Source of the DNA: Anaeromyces robustus
Lineage: Eukaryota; Neocallimastigomycota; Neocallimastigomycetes; Neocallimastigales; Neocallimastigaceae
Assembly: GCA_002104895.1 (NCBI GenBank)
Contig: MCFG01000040.1
Location: 213,673-277,672, forward strand
DNA: 64,000 nt
Direction: 5' to 3'
Positions 38,213-50,574 of the stretch are shown here, in pieces. The notes beneath the pieces were generated by a model, which saw only the letters and a program-made list of their open reading frames with translations, had not been told where the DNA came from and did not search any database. Each line of letters starts with the position of its first letter. Position 1 is the first letter of the stretch. The position numbers and the translations under genes were made by a program.

Positions 38213-40242
38213 TTAGTTTTCTGGCATTGGGAATTGAACACCACTATCGACGTAATAGAAATAGTCATCAGTTTCTGGCCATTCCTTAATAGCATCTGGA
38301 GCAGTAAGAGTATTGAAAGCAGAATCAGTGAAACGTAAAGTTAATGGAGTTTCAAATGGTTCACTTTGTTCACCCTTCTTTAATGGTGGAACAACCCATG
38401 AACCATAACGTTCTTGTGGTCTAGTAGAAGAATAATTTGGATCACGAGCTAATGGAGCCCATTTACCATTTCTTAAAACTTCAACGGCAACAAGAGAACC
38501 CATATTGGCAACGTTAACAACATTGATAGCGAAATACCATTGGTTAGCACCTGGAAGAATTCTAATATAAATGTTACCTTTAACTGGACATGGAACACGT
38601 TTGTAACGAATTGGAATAACACCTTCAACCATTCCTCCGTTTGGATCATTGGTTTGTAAACGAGCCATAGCAATATCAGATAAATCAAAGTGTACACTAT
38701 CTTCTGGGATTGGACAACCATATTTAAAGTCAATTTCATTACAATGGTCAATACCTGATCCACAACACCATTTAGCATTGGCAGAACATGGACAGGAATC
38801 TACAATTTGGGCAATAATGTTTTCAGAACGTCTTTGTTTTTCTGGATAAAGAGAACCATCTTCTTGGGTAATTTCTAATTCATAACATTCACCACAAGAA
38901 AGATAATTATCATAATCTCCTGGAAGAGAAGACCAGAATTGAGTGTAGTAGTTACCGTTTGGAGCAATGAAGTTACCTCTAAGAGAAAGTTTAGTATCAA
39001 CTGGATCTTCACAAAGATCTGGGTAATTCTTACAGAATTTTTGACAAATTTCGGATTCCATTGTTACATTGGATTTAAAACTACATAAACCATAAACACC
39101 GAAAGCACAGGCACCAGCATAGGTTAAACCATAGTGTGTAGATCTAGAATAATGCCAGTCATGATTTCTAGCATCATGAACTTCTGGGTAAATACCGGAT
39201 TTACCTGTTTTTGAGTCAACAGCAACACATCCTCCTTTACCAGCTTCACCACCACATTCATCACAATTTTCTGATTGTAAATTATCTTCACAATACATAG
39301 CAACACATACACCATCTTGCATATGCCATTTACTACTACATGCGTCAGTACCGGTATTTGGTTTTTCTGGGTATGGTGCTTGAGTGTGTGATGGTGGCAT
39401 GGTAGTGAATACTCCAGATTCTAAAATACCTCCATCTGCAAGAGTGGTTCTAGTAACTCCTTTACTACTTTCACCACCTTCTGATTTACCTTCTACGATA
39501 CCACACCAATCACCATTTTCAAGACCCCAATCACCACTATTATCAGTATAAACTACGTCTTTTGTTGTTTTACAACATGGATAACCAAGTTCTAAACTCC
39601 AACATTCATCAGTAGCACCACTTGTTGGAACTTCTTCACTTTGTTTTTCAACTATTAAACACCAATCATTAGCCCCTTGGATACCCCATTTACCATTATG
39701 ATCTTCGTAAATAACTTCAGCTCCCTCATCACAACAAGAAAAGTAATCTTTGATCCAACAATCTCCTTTAGCTTTAACTTCTTTACAATATTCTTCATTA
39801 ATTATACACCTTTTTTTTAAAAAAAAAAACGTTTTAATATTTAGTTAAAAATGTCATATATATAATTTATAAACATATTCTAAAACATTGTATAATTAAT
39901 TTATTTGTTTAATTTTTTATTATAAATATCATATATCATTTATAAATCTAATTCTAAACATTATTAATCTATTATTAATCTATTATTAATCTATTATTAA
40001 TCTATTATTATTATTATTATTAAAATTTGCATTAATCTATTATTACTATTATTAAAATTTGCATTTTTAATCTATTATTACTATTATTTAATATTATTTC
40101 TTATGATTATTTACCATTCATCACCATTGTATCCCCAGTAACCATCACTATCTTCATAATGAATATAACATGATTTACAATCTTCATATGCTAAAGCACC
40201 AGCAACTAATAAACTAATTCCTAAGGCTTGATAATATTTCAT
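38213..40242 (-). CDS. Secreted expansin/swollenin-like protein with fungal dockerins
   Basis: Two exons (40242-40115 and 39809-38213; intron GT...AAAAAAAG) encode 574 residues. Residues 1-18 are a signal peptide ([18 protein letters not shown]). Three dockerin (CBM10-type) modules follow: about 21-45, lacking its first part but with [14 protein letters not shown]; 58-95, with GDCW, SCC and [13 protein letters not shown]; and 110-146, with DECW, YPCC and [13 protein letters not shown]. These bind scaffoldins of the extracellular cellulosome. The C-terminal region from about 190 has [13 protein letters not shown] (275-287), a Cys-rich double-psi barrel with [13 protein letters not shown] (415-427), and an expansin-type carbohydrate-binding domain ([30 protein letters not shown]). 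HFDLS is an expansin signature. Expected role: non-hydrolytic loosening of plant cell wall. The intron cuts at the end of dockerin 1. Codon usage is far less A/T-biased than the flanks, typical of a highly expressed cellulosomal gene. Confidence 0.92.
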
Positions 40243-41518
40243 TTTTGTTTTTTGTTTTTTCTTTTAAAAAAAGACTTTTATATAATTTTTATTATAAAAG
40301 AATTAAATTTATACCAGTAAATTTTATTATATTTTCACAACTGTATTATTTTTGCTTTTAAATAATTATTTATTTGACGTAACCAGACGTTTTTTCTATT
40401 ATAAATATATAAAGATATATATCATTAATATAAAATGAATACTTTTGTTTATATTTTTTAATTTTATTATTTGGATAAAATTAAACAATATAATATTATT
40501 TATGTTTATTTATTAATTAATATTATTTAATTAATTACAAAAATATATTTAATAATAATAACTTTTTAATCTTTTATTTAATTATTTATTATTATTTAAT
40601 TATTTATTATTTAGATTCTATATTTTTAATTTACCTAATTAAAATTATAATTTTATGAAAATATTTATAAAATATATTTAAAAAAAAAAAAAGTATTTAA
40701 AAAAAAAAATTTTTTTATTACTATTTTTTTTTTATATAGATATATAAATAATATATAAAAAATAAAAATTTAAATTTTATTTTTAATTTTTTTTTATTAC
40801 TATTTTTATTTATATATTGTTTTTATGATAATAATATTTTTTTAAAAATTTTATTGGTCCATGTTGACAAATTTTTTAATTAATTAGAATTATGAAAAAT
40901 ACTATAAAAGTAAATTAAAATGAGTTTTTATTGGTTCATATATCGAAAATCTTTTTATTAATTATTACTAATGAAAAATTTAATATAATAATAAATTAAA
41001 TTTAATAAAATAATATATTAATTTATATATAAATTAATATATTATTATTTATTAAAATATTTATATTATTAAAATACAACTCGTGTTGCTATAATTCTTT
41101 TAGGGAGATTAATTATGATATAATATATAAAAATTTATTATATTATAAAGGAATAATAGAATTAAAGTTGAAATTGACCATTTAATAAATAAAAAATTAA
41201 TAAATATTTATTAATTTTTAATTTACATTTAGTCAAAACTAAATATGTAAATATTAAAAAAGAAAAAAAATAATAAATTGAGAATTATAAGAATACTAAT
41301 ATTATTCATTATTTAAATATTATTCATTATTTAAGAAATAATATTTAATTTATGGATGACTAAGATAATAAAAAAAAAATGAATATACAAAATCTAAAAT
41401 AATATAAATATCTAATAATTCCATTCTGATTTTCACATGAAATTATTTTAATGAATAATATATAAATAAGTAAATAAATAATAATATGAATAAATAAATA
41501 AATAAATAATATGATATA

Positions 41519-41562
<44 letters not shown>

Positions 41563-43057
41563 AATATGAATAAATAAATAATATAAAATTATAAATTATA
41601 TTATTATTATATTATCATTATTATTATATTATCATATACTATATATAATTTTTTTTCTGTACAGAGTAATATAATATAAAATAAAATTATAAAAAAAAAA
41701 ACGCAGATTATTTATTGTGGCGTTGTAGTGGATTCTTTTTAAACTTTATGTTGTATATCAATTTTTATTTTAATAATAATTAAAGTTTATACATATTATT
41801 TATGAAAAAAATTAATAAACTTTATAACATAATATATATACGTTATAATATGTTTATATTATTATACCTTTATGTTTATTTATATATTATAAATATAAAC
41901 TTTAATAAATAATATTTTAAATTAAATAATGAATATCTACAATTTTAAGTTGATAATTTTACGAAGTTTGAAGTTTATTATATTTTATTAATATAAATAT
42001 AAACATTCATTATATTAATTACTTCAAGAATAATCATTAATTAGTAAAAAATACATCTTTTACATTATTTTTATTTTATCCATTAATTCTATTTAAAAGA
42101 AAAAAATAAAAAATTGAATTAATTAAAATATATCTTAATAAATAAATAAATAATTAATTAAATAAATAAATAAATAAACAATAAAAAATAAATAAATATC
42201 TTAATTATTCACAAAAAAAAAAAAAAAAGAATTCCATTATATTATGTTGTATTAACTATTTTTATTATTAGTATTTTATATAATATTATAATAATTTATA
42301 TAATAATAAAGTATTAAATAGTTGTATAAAATTTCTTTACACAGAAACACAAAAATTTACTGTGAAATAATAATAAGGAATTAATGGAAAAATAATATAA
42401 ATATATAATTTATAATTTATAATTTATATTATTTAACCATAATTAACATTAAGTGAAAAAATATTATAAATATGGGTTAATTTTTATAATTATATTATTT
42501 AATCATAATTAACATGATTTAAAATAATTTATTTTATTTTTAAAAATTTTGTCAAATAATTAAATAAAATAATTAAATTACTATAAATAACAACAATTTA
42601 ATATATAGAATTTTATAAATAGTAAAAAAAAATAAAAAAAAAATAATAATAATAATAATTTATCAATAAATAAAATTGTTTATTTCTTGTATAACATTTC
42701 ATTAAAAATATTGAAAAAAAAAAAATTTTTTTTTTCACTTTGCTTCAATAATAATTATAATTAAATAAATTACAGTCAACATGATATTTATCATATTATA
42801 AAAGAATTAAAAAAATAATTTATTGTTTTATTATTTATGGTATAATTTAAATTTTTTTAATGTATAATTTTATATTATTTACCAATTTTTAATTTATTAA
42901 AACATGTTAAAAATAGATTATGCTAAAAGATCGATCATATGTTAATAAATTATGAACAAAAAAAAAAATAACAAAATAAAAAAAAAATAATTATAACATT
43001 AATTATAAAAATATTAATAATATTAATATTAATAATATTAATATATAACAAAAAAAA
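40243..43057. other. Intergenic: expansin promoter side to ncRNA copy B
   Basis: A TATAAATATATAAAG stretch near 40400-40416 could serve the expansin gene. Beyond it there are ATAAA/TAAAT runs (41470-41580, 42140-42180), TTA palindromes and no coding sequence. Confidence 0.6.
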
Positions 43058-43069
43058 GTATAAAATAGG
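43058..43069 (+). promoter_or_regulatory. TATA-like element of ncRNA copy B
   Basis: GTATAAAATAGG, 40 nt before TTCGTGC of copy B. Confidence 0.6.
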
Positions 43070-43098
43070 TACAATATCATTTCTTTTTTTTTTTTTTC

Positions 43099-44250
43099 TT
43101 CGTGCTTTCATTTCATAAAAAATTAATTATTATATTTTTATATAATAATTAAGAAATGAAAGCACACCTTTATATATACATAAAAAAAAAAAAAAAAAAA
43201 AACAGAGAATAATATTTTATTAAAAAAGGAATATTTATGAATTAAATCTTGTATTTTCTTGATGATGTTTATATACCCAAAAATTTCAAATATTTAAAGA
43301 AATTTTTAAAATATACCCGAACTACCTTGAAATACAATTATATGAATATCTTATTTTATTCATTATTTATTATTTATATTTATTTAAAATATTGAGCTAA
43401 TAATAAAAAATTTCTCTTAACGTGTTTGTTATTGCTTTCTCCCCACAAGATATATTTATATAAAAATAAACTAAAAGGAAAGGAATTTGGTGCAAACTCA
43501 AGGCGGATTCTAAATTATGAAATTCAGGAATCGACTAGCGCTTGAACCAGATTGATCTTTCTCTCTTATTAGAAAAAAATTTTGGGTACAAACTTAAGGC
43601 GGATTCATTATCAAATAAATAATAATCATATAATAAATAATAAAAAAAATAAATAAATAAATAAATAAATGTTTGATACATGCTTTTCTTGGATAAATGA
43701 ATTGTCGTAGCTCTTAAACCTAAAATTTTAATTTAAAGAAAATTGAGGTGTATCAAGAGCGGATCATATATTTATTATTTATGATTGGCTAGCGCTTGAG
43801 CCTTTTTTTTTTAAATTTTTTTTTTAAAAATGTGTTCATACACTTTTTTAAAAAATTAAACAATAAAGGTACGAACTCAAGGCGGATTCAACAAGAAAAA
43901 AAAAATTATTATTTTTTTTTTTTAATAAAAAAAAATTATTTTAATTATTATTATATAAATTAGAATAATTATATAATTTATAGTAAAAACAATTGAATTG
44001 TCGTAGCGCTTGAACCTTTATTCATATTATTATTATAATACCTAATTTAATTTAATATGGTATAAATATATAAAAAAAGAATAGAAAGAAAAGAAAGAGC
44101 GGGTTAGTTTATAAATTAATTGTCATAGCGCTTTCTTCTTTTATTCTTTTATATATTAAAAATATGGTACAAACTCAAGAGCGGATTCATTATAATATAT
44201 ATATATAACGTAATGAATTGTCGTAGCGCTTGAACCATATTTTAATTTTA
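43099..44250 (+). ncRNA. Structured ncRNA family, copy B (6 repeated-loop hairpins)
   Basis: 5' hairpin 43102-43165 (GTGCTTTCATTTC / GAAATGAAAGCAC, perfect 13 bp). Second stem 43251-43335 (GTATTTTC / GAAATAC around GATGATGTTTATATACCC and ATATACCCGAACTACC). Linker with AACGTGTTTG and TTTCTCCCCA. Six hairpins: 43489-43548, 43585-43720, 43747-43802, 43868-44016, 44066-44156 and 44166-44236. The second carries TAGCTC instead of TAGCGC, the only instance breaking that helix. The fifth has a long purine/pyrimidine helix with GAAA:TTTC in place of TCAA:TTGA. A T8 run at about 44252 follows the last hairpin, but longer T-runs inside the locus (about 43803-43830) argue against RNA polymerase III. This is the longest and probably most complete member. 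Confidence 0.88.
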
Positions 44251-44259
44251 TTTTTTTTA

Positions 44260-45392
44260 AAAAAATAAAAAAATAAAAAAAAATAAAAAAAATAAAAAAA
44301 AAAAAAATATATAAAAAAATAATATTTCAGTGTTTTTTGCCTTTTTTTTTTTTTATTTATTAGAATTATAACTTTTGGTATTTTAAAAATTATAGTGTTT
44401 TTCATTTTTTATAAATATATTATCAATTATTTATTGATTTTCATTGGTTTATATTTTTAAATTTCATAGTGTTTTAATTTTCATAAATTTAATCAATTCT
44501 TTATTCTTGACCTCAAAAGCTAATAATTTTAATAAAGAATTTATTAATTAGACAAATGAAAAAATTAAGAATTTTGTCGAAAGAAAGATGTAATCCAAAA
44601 AATATCATAATAATAACTCAAGGAAGAGTTTAATAAACACTACACTATCTTTAATCATTTATAATATACATATATATTTTTTTAGACAAAAATTTTATTT
44701 TAATTCTAAATGTATTACTAACTTTTAAAATATATAAATGCAAAAAAATGTTTTTTCTTCCTTTTAGTCTAAATTATAATAATGATAATGATAATAATAA
44801 TGATAATAATAATGATATCTAAAGATAATACTAATAATTAATTATAATAATAAATATAATATATATTAAAAAATATGTTATAATTTATTTATTATTATTA
44901 ATACATATATAAATTTTTATTATATATACTATAAAAATATTTAAATAATAATGATAATGATAATAATATAATAATAATTATAATTATAATAAAAACAATA
45001 ATAATAATAATAATAAATATAACAGTGATAATACTTTATTTATTATTAACACATATAGATTTTAAATTATACACACTATTATAAAACATTAAAAATGTTT
45101 CATCTAAAAATAATATTCTAAAAATATTATACTTGATTAATATGATTTACTATTAATCAAATATATATTATTAATTAATAAAAATTATATTTCATTATGG
45201 ACGTGTATAACATTGACATAATATATATATTTTATCTTTTATATATTATTTTTATTATTATAATTTTTTAATAAATTATCTTGGTATAATTTACTATTTT
45301 TATTTTTATTTTTATTTTTTATTCTTTTTTAAATATGAAATGTTTTACATTTTAATAAATTTTTTTACAATTACATTTTCTTTTCCTCTTCA

Positions 45393-45455
<63 letters not shown>

Positions 45456-45752
45456 TAATTGTTAATTAATTAATAAATTCTCTTCCATTATTTGTAGGAC
45501 AAATTTAAATAAATGACATTTATAATTTTTTATTAAAAACTTAATGTCTTAATGTAGTACAACTTTTTAAAAATATTCTTTAAAATAGAATTAATAAAAT
45601 ATATTTAAACTTTTTTTCTTTTGTTTATTATATTACTATTAATATATTTTTTATATTTAAATTTTATTTAATTTAAACCAAAATTATCCAACCATCTCTT
45701 AATTTTAATTAATTTTATTATAATAACTTATTTAAAAAAAAAAAAAAAAAAA
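44260..45752. other. Spacer between ncRNA copies B and C
   Basis: A/T-rich with GATAAT/AATAAT repeats (44780-44830, 44945-45030) and an ATA run (45395-45455). A patch at 44515-44640 has protein-like codons on the plus strand (MKKLRILSKERCNPKNI) but is too short and broken to call. 45475-45520 and 45670-45720 (AACCAAAATTATCCAACCAT) are shared with the region before copy D, so this upstream sequence belongs to the C/D duplication. Confidence 0.6.
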
Positions 45753-45765
45753 GTATAAAAAAGAG
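45753..45765 (+). promoter_or_regulatory. TATA-like element of ncRNA copy C
   Basis: GTATAAAAAAGAG, 34 nt before TTCGTGC. CCAACCAT lies 65 nt further upstream, as in copy D. Confidence 0.6.
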
Positions 45766-45787
45766 TGAAATGAAGTTTTTTTTTTTC

Positions 45788-46585
45788 TTCGTGCTTTCAC
45801 TTCATAAAAATTAATTATTATATTTTTATGATAATTAAGAAGTGAAAGCACTCATTTTTATTTAAATTATAATATATATATTGTATATATATTATAAATT
45901 GTATTTTCTTGATGACGTTTTTATACCAAAAATTTCAATATAAAAATGAAATTTTTTAAATATACCCAAACTACCTTGAAATACAAATAACTATATTTTT
46001 ATTTATATATTATATATATATTTTTTATTTTAAGTTATTAAGATTTCTCAAAACGTGTTTTATTCATATACTTACTCCCCAAACAAATTATTCTTCAGTT
46101 AAAAGGAAAGAAGTTTGGTGCAAACTCAAGGCGGATTCTATATAAGAAGTTAGAATTGACTAGCGCTTGAACCAAATTTAATCTTTCTTACTTATTATAA
46201 AAAAATTTTGGGTACAAACTTAAGGCGGATTCATTTTCAAATTAAAAAAAAATAAAAAACTAAAAATAAAAAAAAAATAAGATAATGTTTGATACATTTT
46301 GCTATTATAGTTAAAAAAATGAATTGTCGTAGCGCTTAAACCTGAAATTTTAATTTAAAGAAAATCGAGGTGTATCAAGAGCGGATCATCCAATATATAT
46401 TAATTCTGGATAATTGACTAGCGCTTGGACCTTGTTTCTTTAAATTTTTTTTTTTTTTTTTTAAAAAAAAATAAATATTTAAAGGTGCAAACTCAAGAGC
46501 GGATTCATTTAAAATATATTTTATATTTGATTTAAAATAAAAAATATATTTTTAAAAATGAATTGTCGTAGCGCTTGAACCTTTA
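45788..46585 (+). ncRNA. Structured ncRNA family, copy C (4 repeated-loop hairpins)
   Basis: 5' hairpin 45791-45851 (GTGCTTTCACTTC / GAAGTGAAAGCAC, 13 bp; three base pairs differ from copy B in a compensated way). Second stem 45901-45984 with GATGACGTTTTTATACC and ATATACCCAAACTACC. Linker with AAACGTGTTTT and TTACTCCCCAAA. Hairpins at 46117-46173, 46211-46342, 46369-46431 and 46484-46581. In the second, ACTTAAGGCGG pairs with GCGCTTAAACC (TTAA:TTAA), against TCAA:TTGA in the first and fourth. The third replaces GATTC by GATCATCC. Nearly identical to copy D over the whole unit. Confidence 0.88.
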
Positions 46586-46753
46586 AAATGATATATAAAA
46601 TATTGTAATTAATTAAAAAAAAAATTAAAAATAATAAAAAATTAAAAACTTTAACAAACCAATAAATTATTTACTGTGTTTTGCTTTTTTTCTTTTATTA
46701 TTATTAAAATTATTTTTTATTGGGTTATTTGATTGCAATCTTTTTTTATTATT

Positions 46754-47080
46754 AAAGTGTTATTTATGTTGCTATCTTTTTTTATTAAAGATTTAATAAA
46801 AATAAATATTAATTACAATCATATACTAAAAATAAATATTAATTACAATCATATATCCATTACTAATATATTAATTAAATAAAATTATTTATGAATGATG
46901 ATGATTGTCATTTTATAATATATGTTTTACAAAGTGTTATTTTTGTTGCTATCTTTTTTTATTAAAGATTTAATAAAAATAAATATTAATTACAATCATA
47001 TACTAATATAGTAATTAAATAAAATTATTTATGAATGATGATGATTGTCATTTTATAATATGTGTTTTATATATTATAAA
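46754..47080 (+). repeat. 177-bp tandem duplication
   Basis: Two copies beginning AAAGTGTTATTT(A/T)TGTTGC at 46754 and 46931, each containing TTAAAGATTTAATAAAAATA and GAATGATGATGATTGTCAT. No coding potential. Confidence 0.85.
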
Positions 47081-47370
47081 ACGACAGTGATTATGATAAT
47101 GGTTATAATAATTTAATAATAATTATAGTAATAATAATGATGATAATCATAATTAAATAAAAAATGATAATAGTGACGATGATGATGATGATAATTTAAT
47201 AATAATTTTATATTATTATTATAATATGATTTAAATTTTCTATATTTAAAAGAATTCATAATACTCATATCAAAATAAATATTAAAAATGTTTTATCTAT
47301 AAATAATATTCTAAAAAATAATAATTATTATGATGATTATACTAATTATAATGAATAAATAATATTAATA

Positions 47371-47820
47371 ATAAGAAAAATAAATTATAATATATTATTA
47401 CATTTATATATTTATAATATTATTTATAGATAAAACATTTTAATATTTTATTTAAATAATTTAATTATAAGAAAAAATTAATAATAAGAAAAATAAATTA
47501 TAATATATTATTACATTTATATATTTATAATATTATTTATAGATAAAACATTTTAATATTTTATTTAAATAATTTAATTATAAGAAAAAATTAATAATAA
47601 GAAAAATAAATTATAATATATTATTACATTTATATATTTATAATATTATTTATAGATAAAACATTTTAATATTTTATTTAAATAATTTAATTATAAGAAA
47701 AAATTAATAATAAGAAAAATAAATTATAATATATTATTACATTTATATATTTATAATATTATTTATAGATAAAACATTTTAATATTTTATTTAAATAATT
47801 TAATTATAAGAAAAAATACT
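47371..47820 (+). repeat. 113-bp tandem repeat, four copies
   Basis: Units start ATAAGAAAAATAAATTATAA at 47371, 47484, 47597 and 47710, nearly identical. Each contains ATTATTTATAGATAAAACAT, the reverse complement of the ATGTTTTATCTATAAATAAT found once on each side (about 47289 and 47973) and, diverged, near 45100. Confidence 0.92.
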
Positions 47821-48552
47821 AATTATAATAATAATAATAGTAATAATAATGATGATGATGATAACATAAAAAAATTATTATAATTTTATACAATTTCCTA
47901 TATTTATTAATAATAATATATATAGATTATACATTATACATATTATTCATATCATAATATTAAAATATTAAAAATGTTTTATCTATAAATAATATTCCAA
48001 AAAAATTATGTATGAATAAAATAATTTACTAAATATATTACTAATTAATTTTTAAATATTAAATATCTATTTCATTATTAGCTATCATTATATGTATTAA
48101 TATTATTTACTATATAATTTTATGTTTTCATTACCAAATTTTTTAATATATATATTATCTTCATATATATTACTATTTTTAATTTTTTTTTTTTTATTAT
48201 TATTAAATGTTTTACTTTTTAATAAATTAAAAAAAAAAAATAAAAATAAAAATTAGGAAATTATTTATTAATTAATAAATTATCTTCCATTATTTGTAGG
48301 ACAAATTTAAATAAATGACATTAATAATATGATAAATCACTACTTCATAATTTTTTTTTTTTTTTTTATTAAAAACTAATGTAGTACAATTTTAAAATAG
48401 AAATAATAAAAATGAAACAATAAAATATATTTAAACTTTTTTCATATTTTATTTATTTATATTTACATTAAATTAAACCAAAATTATCCAACCATCTCTT
48501 AATTTTAATTAATTTTATTATAACTTATTTATATAAGTAAGGAAAAAAAAAA

Positions 48553-48565
48553 GTATAAAAAAGAG
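48553..48565 (+). promoter_or_regulatory. TATA-like element of ncRNA copy D
   Basis: GTATAAAAAAGAG, 34 nt before TTCGTGC. CCAACCAT at 48488-48495. Confidence 0.6.
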
Positions 48566-48587
48566 TGAAATGAAGTTTTTTTTTTTC

Positions 48588-49380
48588 TTCGTGCTTTCAC
48601 TTCATAAAAATTAATTATTATATTTTTATGATAATTAAGAAGTGAAAGCACTCATTTTTATTTAAATTATAATATATATATTGTATATATATTATAAATT
48701 GTATTTTCTTGATGACGTTTTTATACCAAAAATTTCAATATAAAAATGAAATTTTTTAAATATACCCAAACTACCTTGAAATACAAATAACTATATTTTT
48801 ATTTATATATTATATATATATTTTTTATTTTAAGTTATTAAGATTTCTCAAAACGTGTTTTATTCATATACTTACTCCCCAAACAAATTATTCTTCAGTT
48901 AAAAGGAAAGAAGTTTGGTGCAAACTCAAGGCGGATTCTATATAAGAAGTTAGAATTGACTAGCGCTTGAACCAAATTTAATCTTTCTTATAATAATAAA
49001 AAAATTTTGGGTACAAACTTAAGGCGGATTCATTTTCAAATTAAAAAAAAATAAAAAACTAAAAATAAAAAAAAAATAAGATAATGTTTGATACATTTTG
49101 CTATTATAGTTTTAAAAAAATGAATTGTCGTAGCGCTTAAACCTGAAATTTTAATTTAAAGAAAATCGAGGTGTATCAAGAGCGGATCATCCAATATATA
49201 TTAATTCTGGATAATTGACTAGCGCTTGGACCTTGTTTCTTTAAATTTTTTTTTTTAAAAAAAAAAATAAATATTTAAAGGTGCAAACTCAAGAGCGGAT
49301 TCATTTAAAATATATTTTATATTTGATTTAAAATAAAAAATATATTTTTAAAAATGAATTGTCGTAGCGCTTGAACCTTT
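48588..49380 (+). ncRNA. Structured ncRNA family, copy D (4 repeated-loop hairpins)
   Basis: 5' hairpin 48591-48651, second stem 48701-48784, and hairpins 48917-48973, 49010-49143, 49170-49232 and 49280-49377. The unit is almost base-identical to copy C, differing mainly in homopolymer length and a few bases in terminal loops, and the identity extends about 300 bp upstream. It is therefore a recent segmental duplication with a C-to-D offset of 2800 bp. Confidence 0.88.
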
Positions 49381-49974
49381 AAAATGATATATAAAATATT
49401 GTAATTAATTAAAAAAAATTAAAAATAATAAAAAATTAAAAAACTTTAACAACCATAAAATATTATATGTTCCTTTTTAAAATTATTGTTTTCTTTTTTA
49501 TTATTATTATTATGATTATTTTCATATTTCAATTGACTCTTCATAATTTTTACTTTAAAATGATTATAAAATAATAATAATTCGTTTATTATTTATTATT
49601 TATTATTGATAATTTATTATTGATTATTGATTATTTATTATTTATTATTGATTACTGATTATTGATTATTGATTATTGATTATTGATTATTTTATTATTT
49701 ATTATTATTTATTATTTATGTATTATTGATTATATATTATTGATTATTGATTATTTTATTATTGATTATTATTTTTTATCCTTAATAATTTAAATATTAT
49801 TAAAACAATATTATAAATAATAAATAACAACAATAAAATAATATTTTATAATTATTAATATTACTTATCAATATTTTTCATATTATTATTATCATTATTA
49901 TTATTATTATTATAATTATTATTATCATTATTATTATTATTATTATTATAATTATTATTATAATTATTATTATA

Positions 49975-50005
<31 letters not shown>

Positions 50006-50022
50006 TTATAATTATTATTATA

Positions 50023-50088
<66 letters not shown>

Positions 50089-50530
50089 TAAAATTAATAT
50101 TTTAATATTTTTTATTAATAATTTAAAAATTATTATTTATTATTTCAATTATAATAAAGATGTTTAAATATTATAAATATTAATAATAATATATTAAATA
50201 TTTATAATTAAGAAATAATTAAATATCATTTTTTATAATTTTTTTTTTCTATTAAAAATAATTAGAATGAATTATTAACTATTAAAGTAATTTATTTAAT
50301 AAATTATTCTTAATTATGTTTATATAATTTTATATAATTTTTATATTTTTATTAAATAATAAAATTTAATAAATTTATGGGGAAAAATATATATTAATTA
50401 TAGTTAAATTCTCCAACCATTTTTTTTTTAAATGAAATAATTTTTTAAAAAAAAAAATTTTTATTATATAAATTACATAAATTAATATATTAACATAATT
50501 ATTAATTTTTTATTAATAAATAATAAAGAA
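49381..50530. other. Spacer between ncRNA copies D and E
   Basis: TTATTGATTA repeats (49585-49770) and ATT/TTA trinucleotide runs with TAATTATTATT interruptions (49880-50090). CTCCAACCAT at 50411-50420 recalls the element before copies C and D but is further from the TATA-like box. No gene. Confidence 0.65.
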
Positions 50531-50538
50531 AAAAAAAG

Positions 50539-50550
50539 GTATAAAAAGAG
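50539..50550 (+). promoter_or_regulatory. TATA-like element of ncRNA copy E
   Basis: GTATAAAAAGAG, 35 nt before TTCGTGC. Confidence 0.6.
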
Positions 50551-50574
50551 TGAAATGAATTTACTTTTTTTTTC

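Noticed and set aside
38473-39315. Extra frames inside the expansin gene (both strands)
   Set aside because: Shadow frames of a gene with strong codon bias; no domain text.
44237-44260. RNA polymerase III terminator after copy B
   Set aside because: Longer T-runs occur inside the same transcript, and the other copies lack a comparable run right after the last hairpin.
44190-44405. Minus-strand 71-residue frame at the end of ncRNA copy B
   Set aside because: Lys/Phe/Tyr-rich A/T artefact overlapping the last hairpin; not conserved in other copies.
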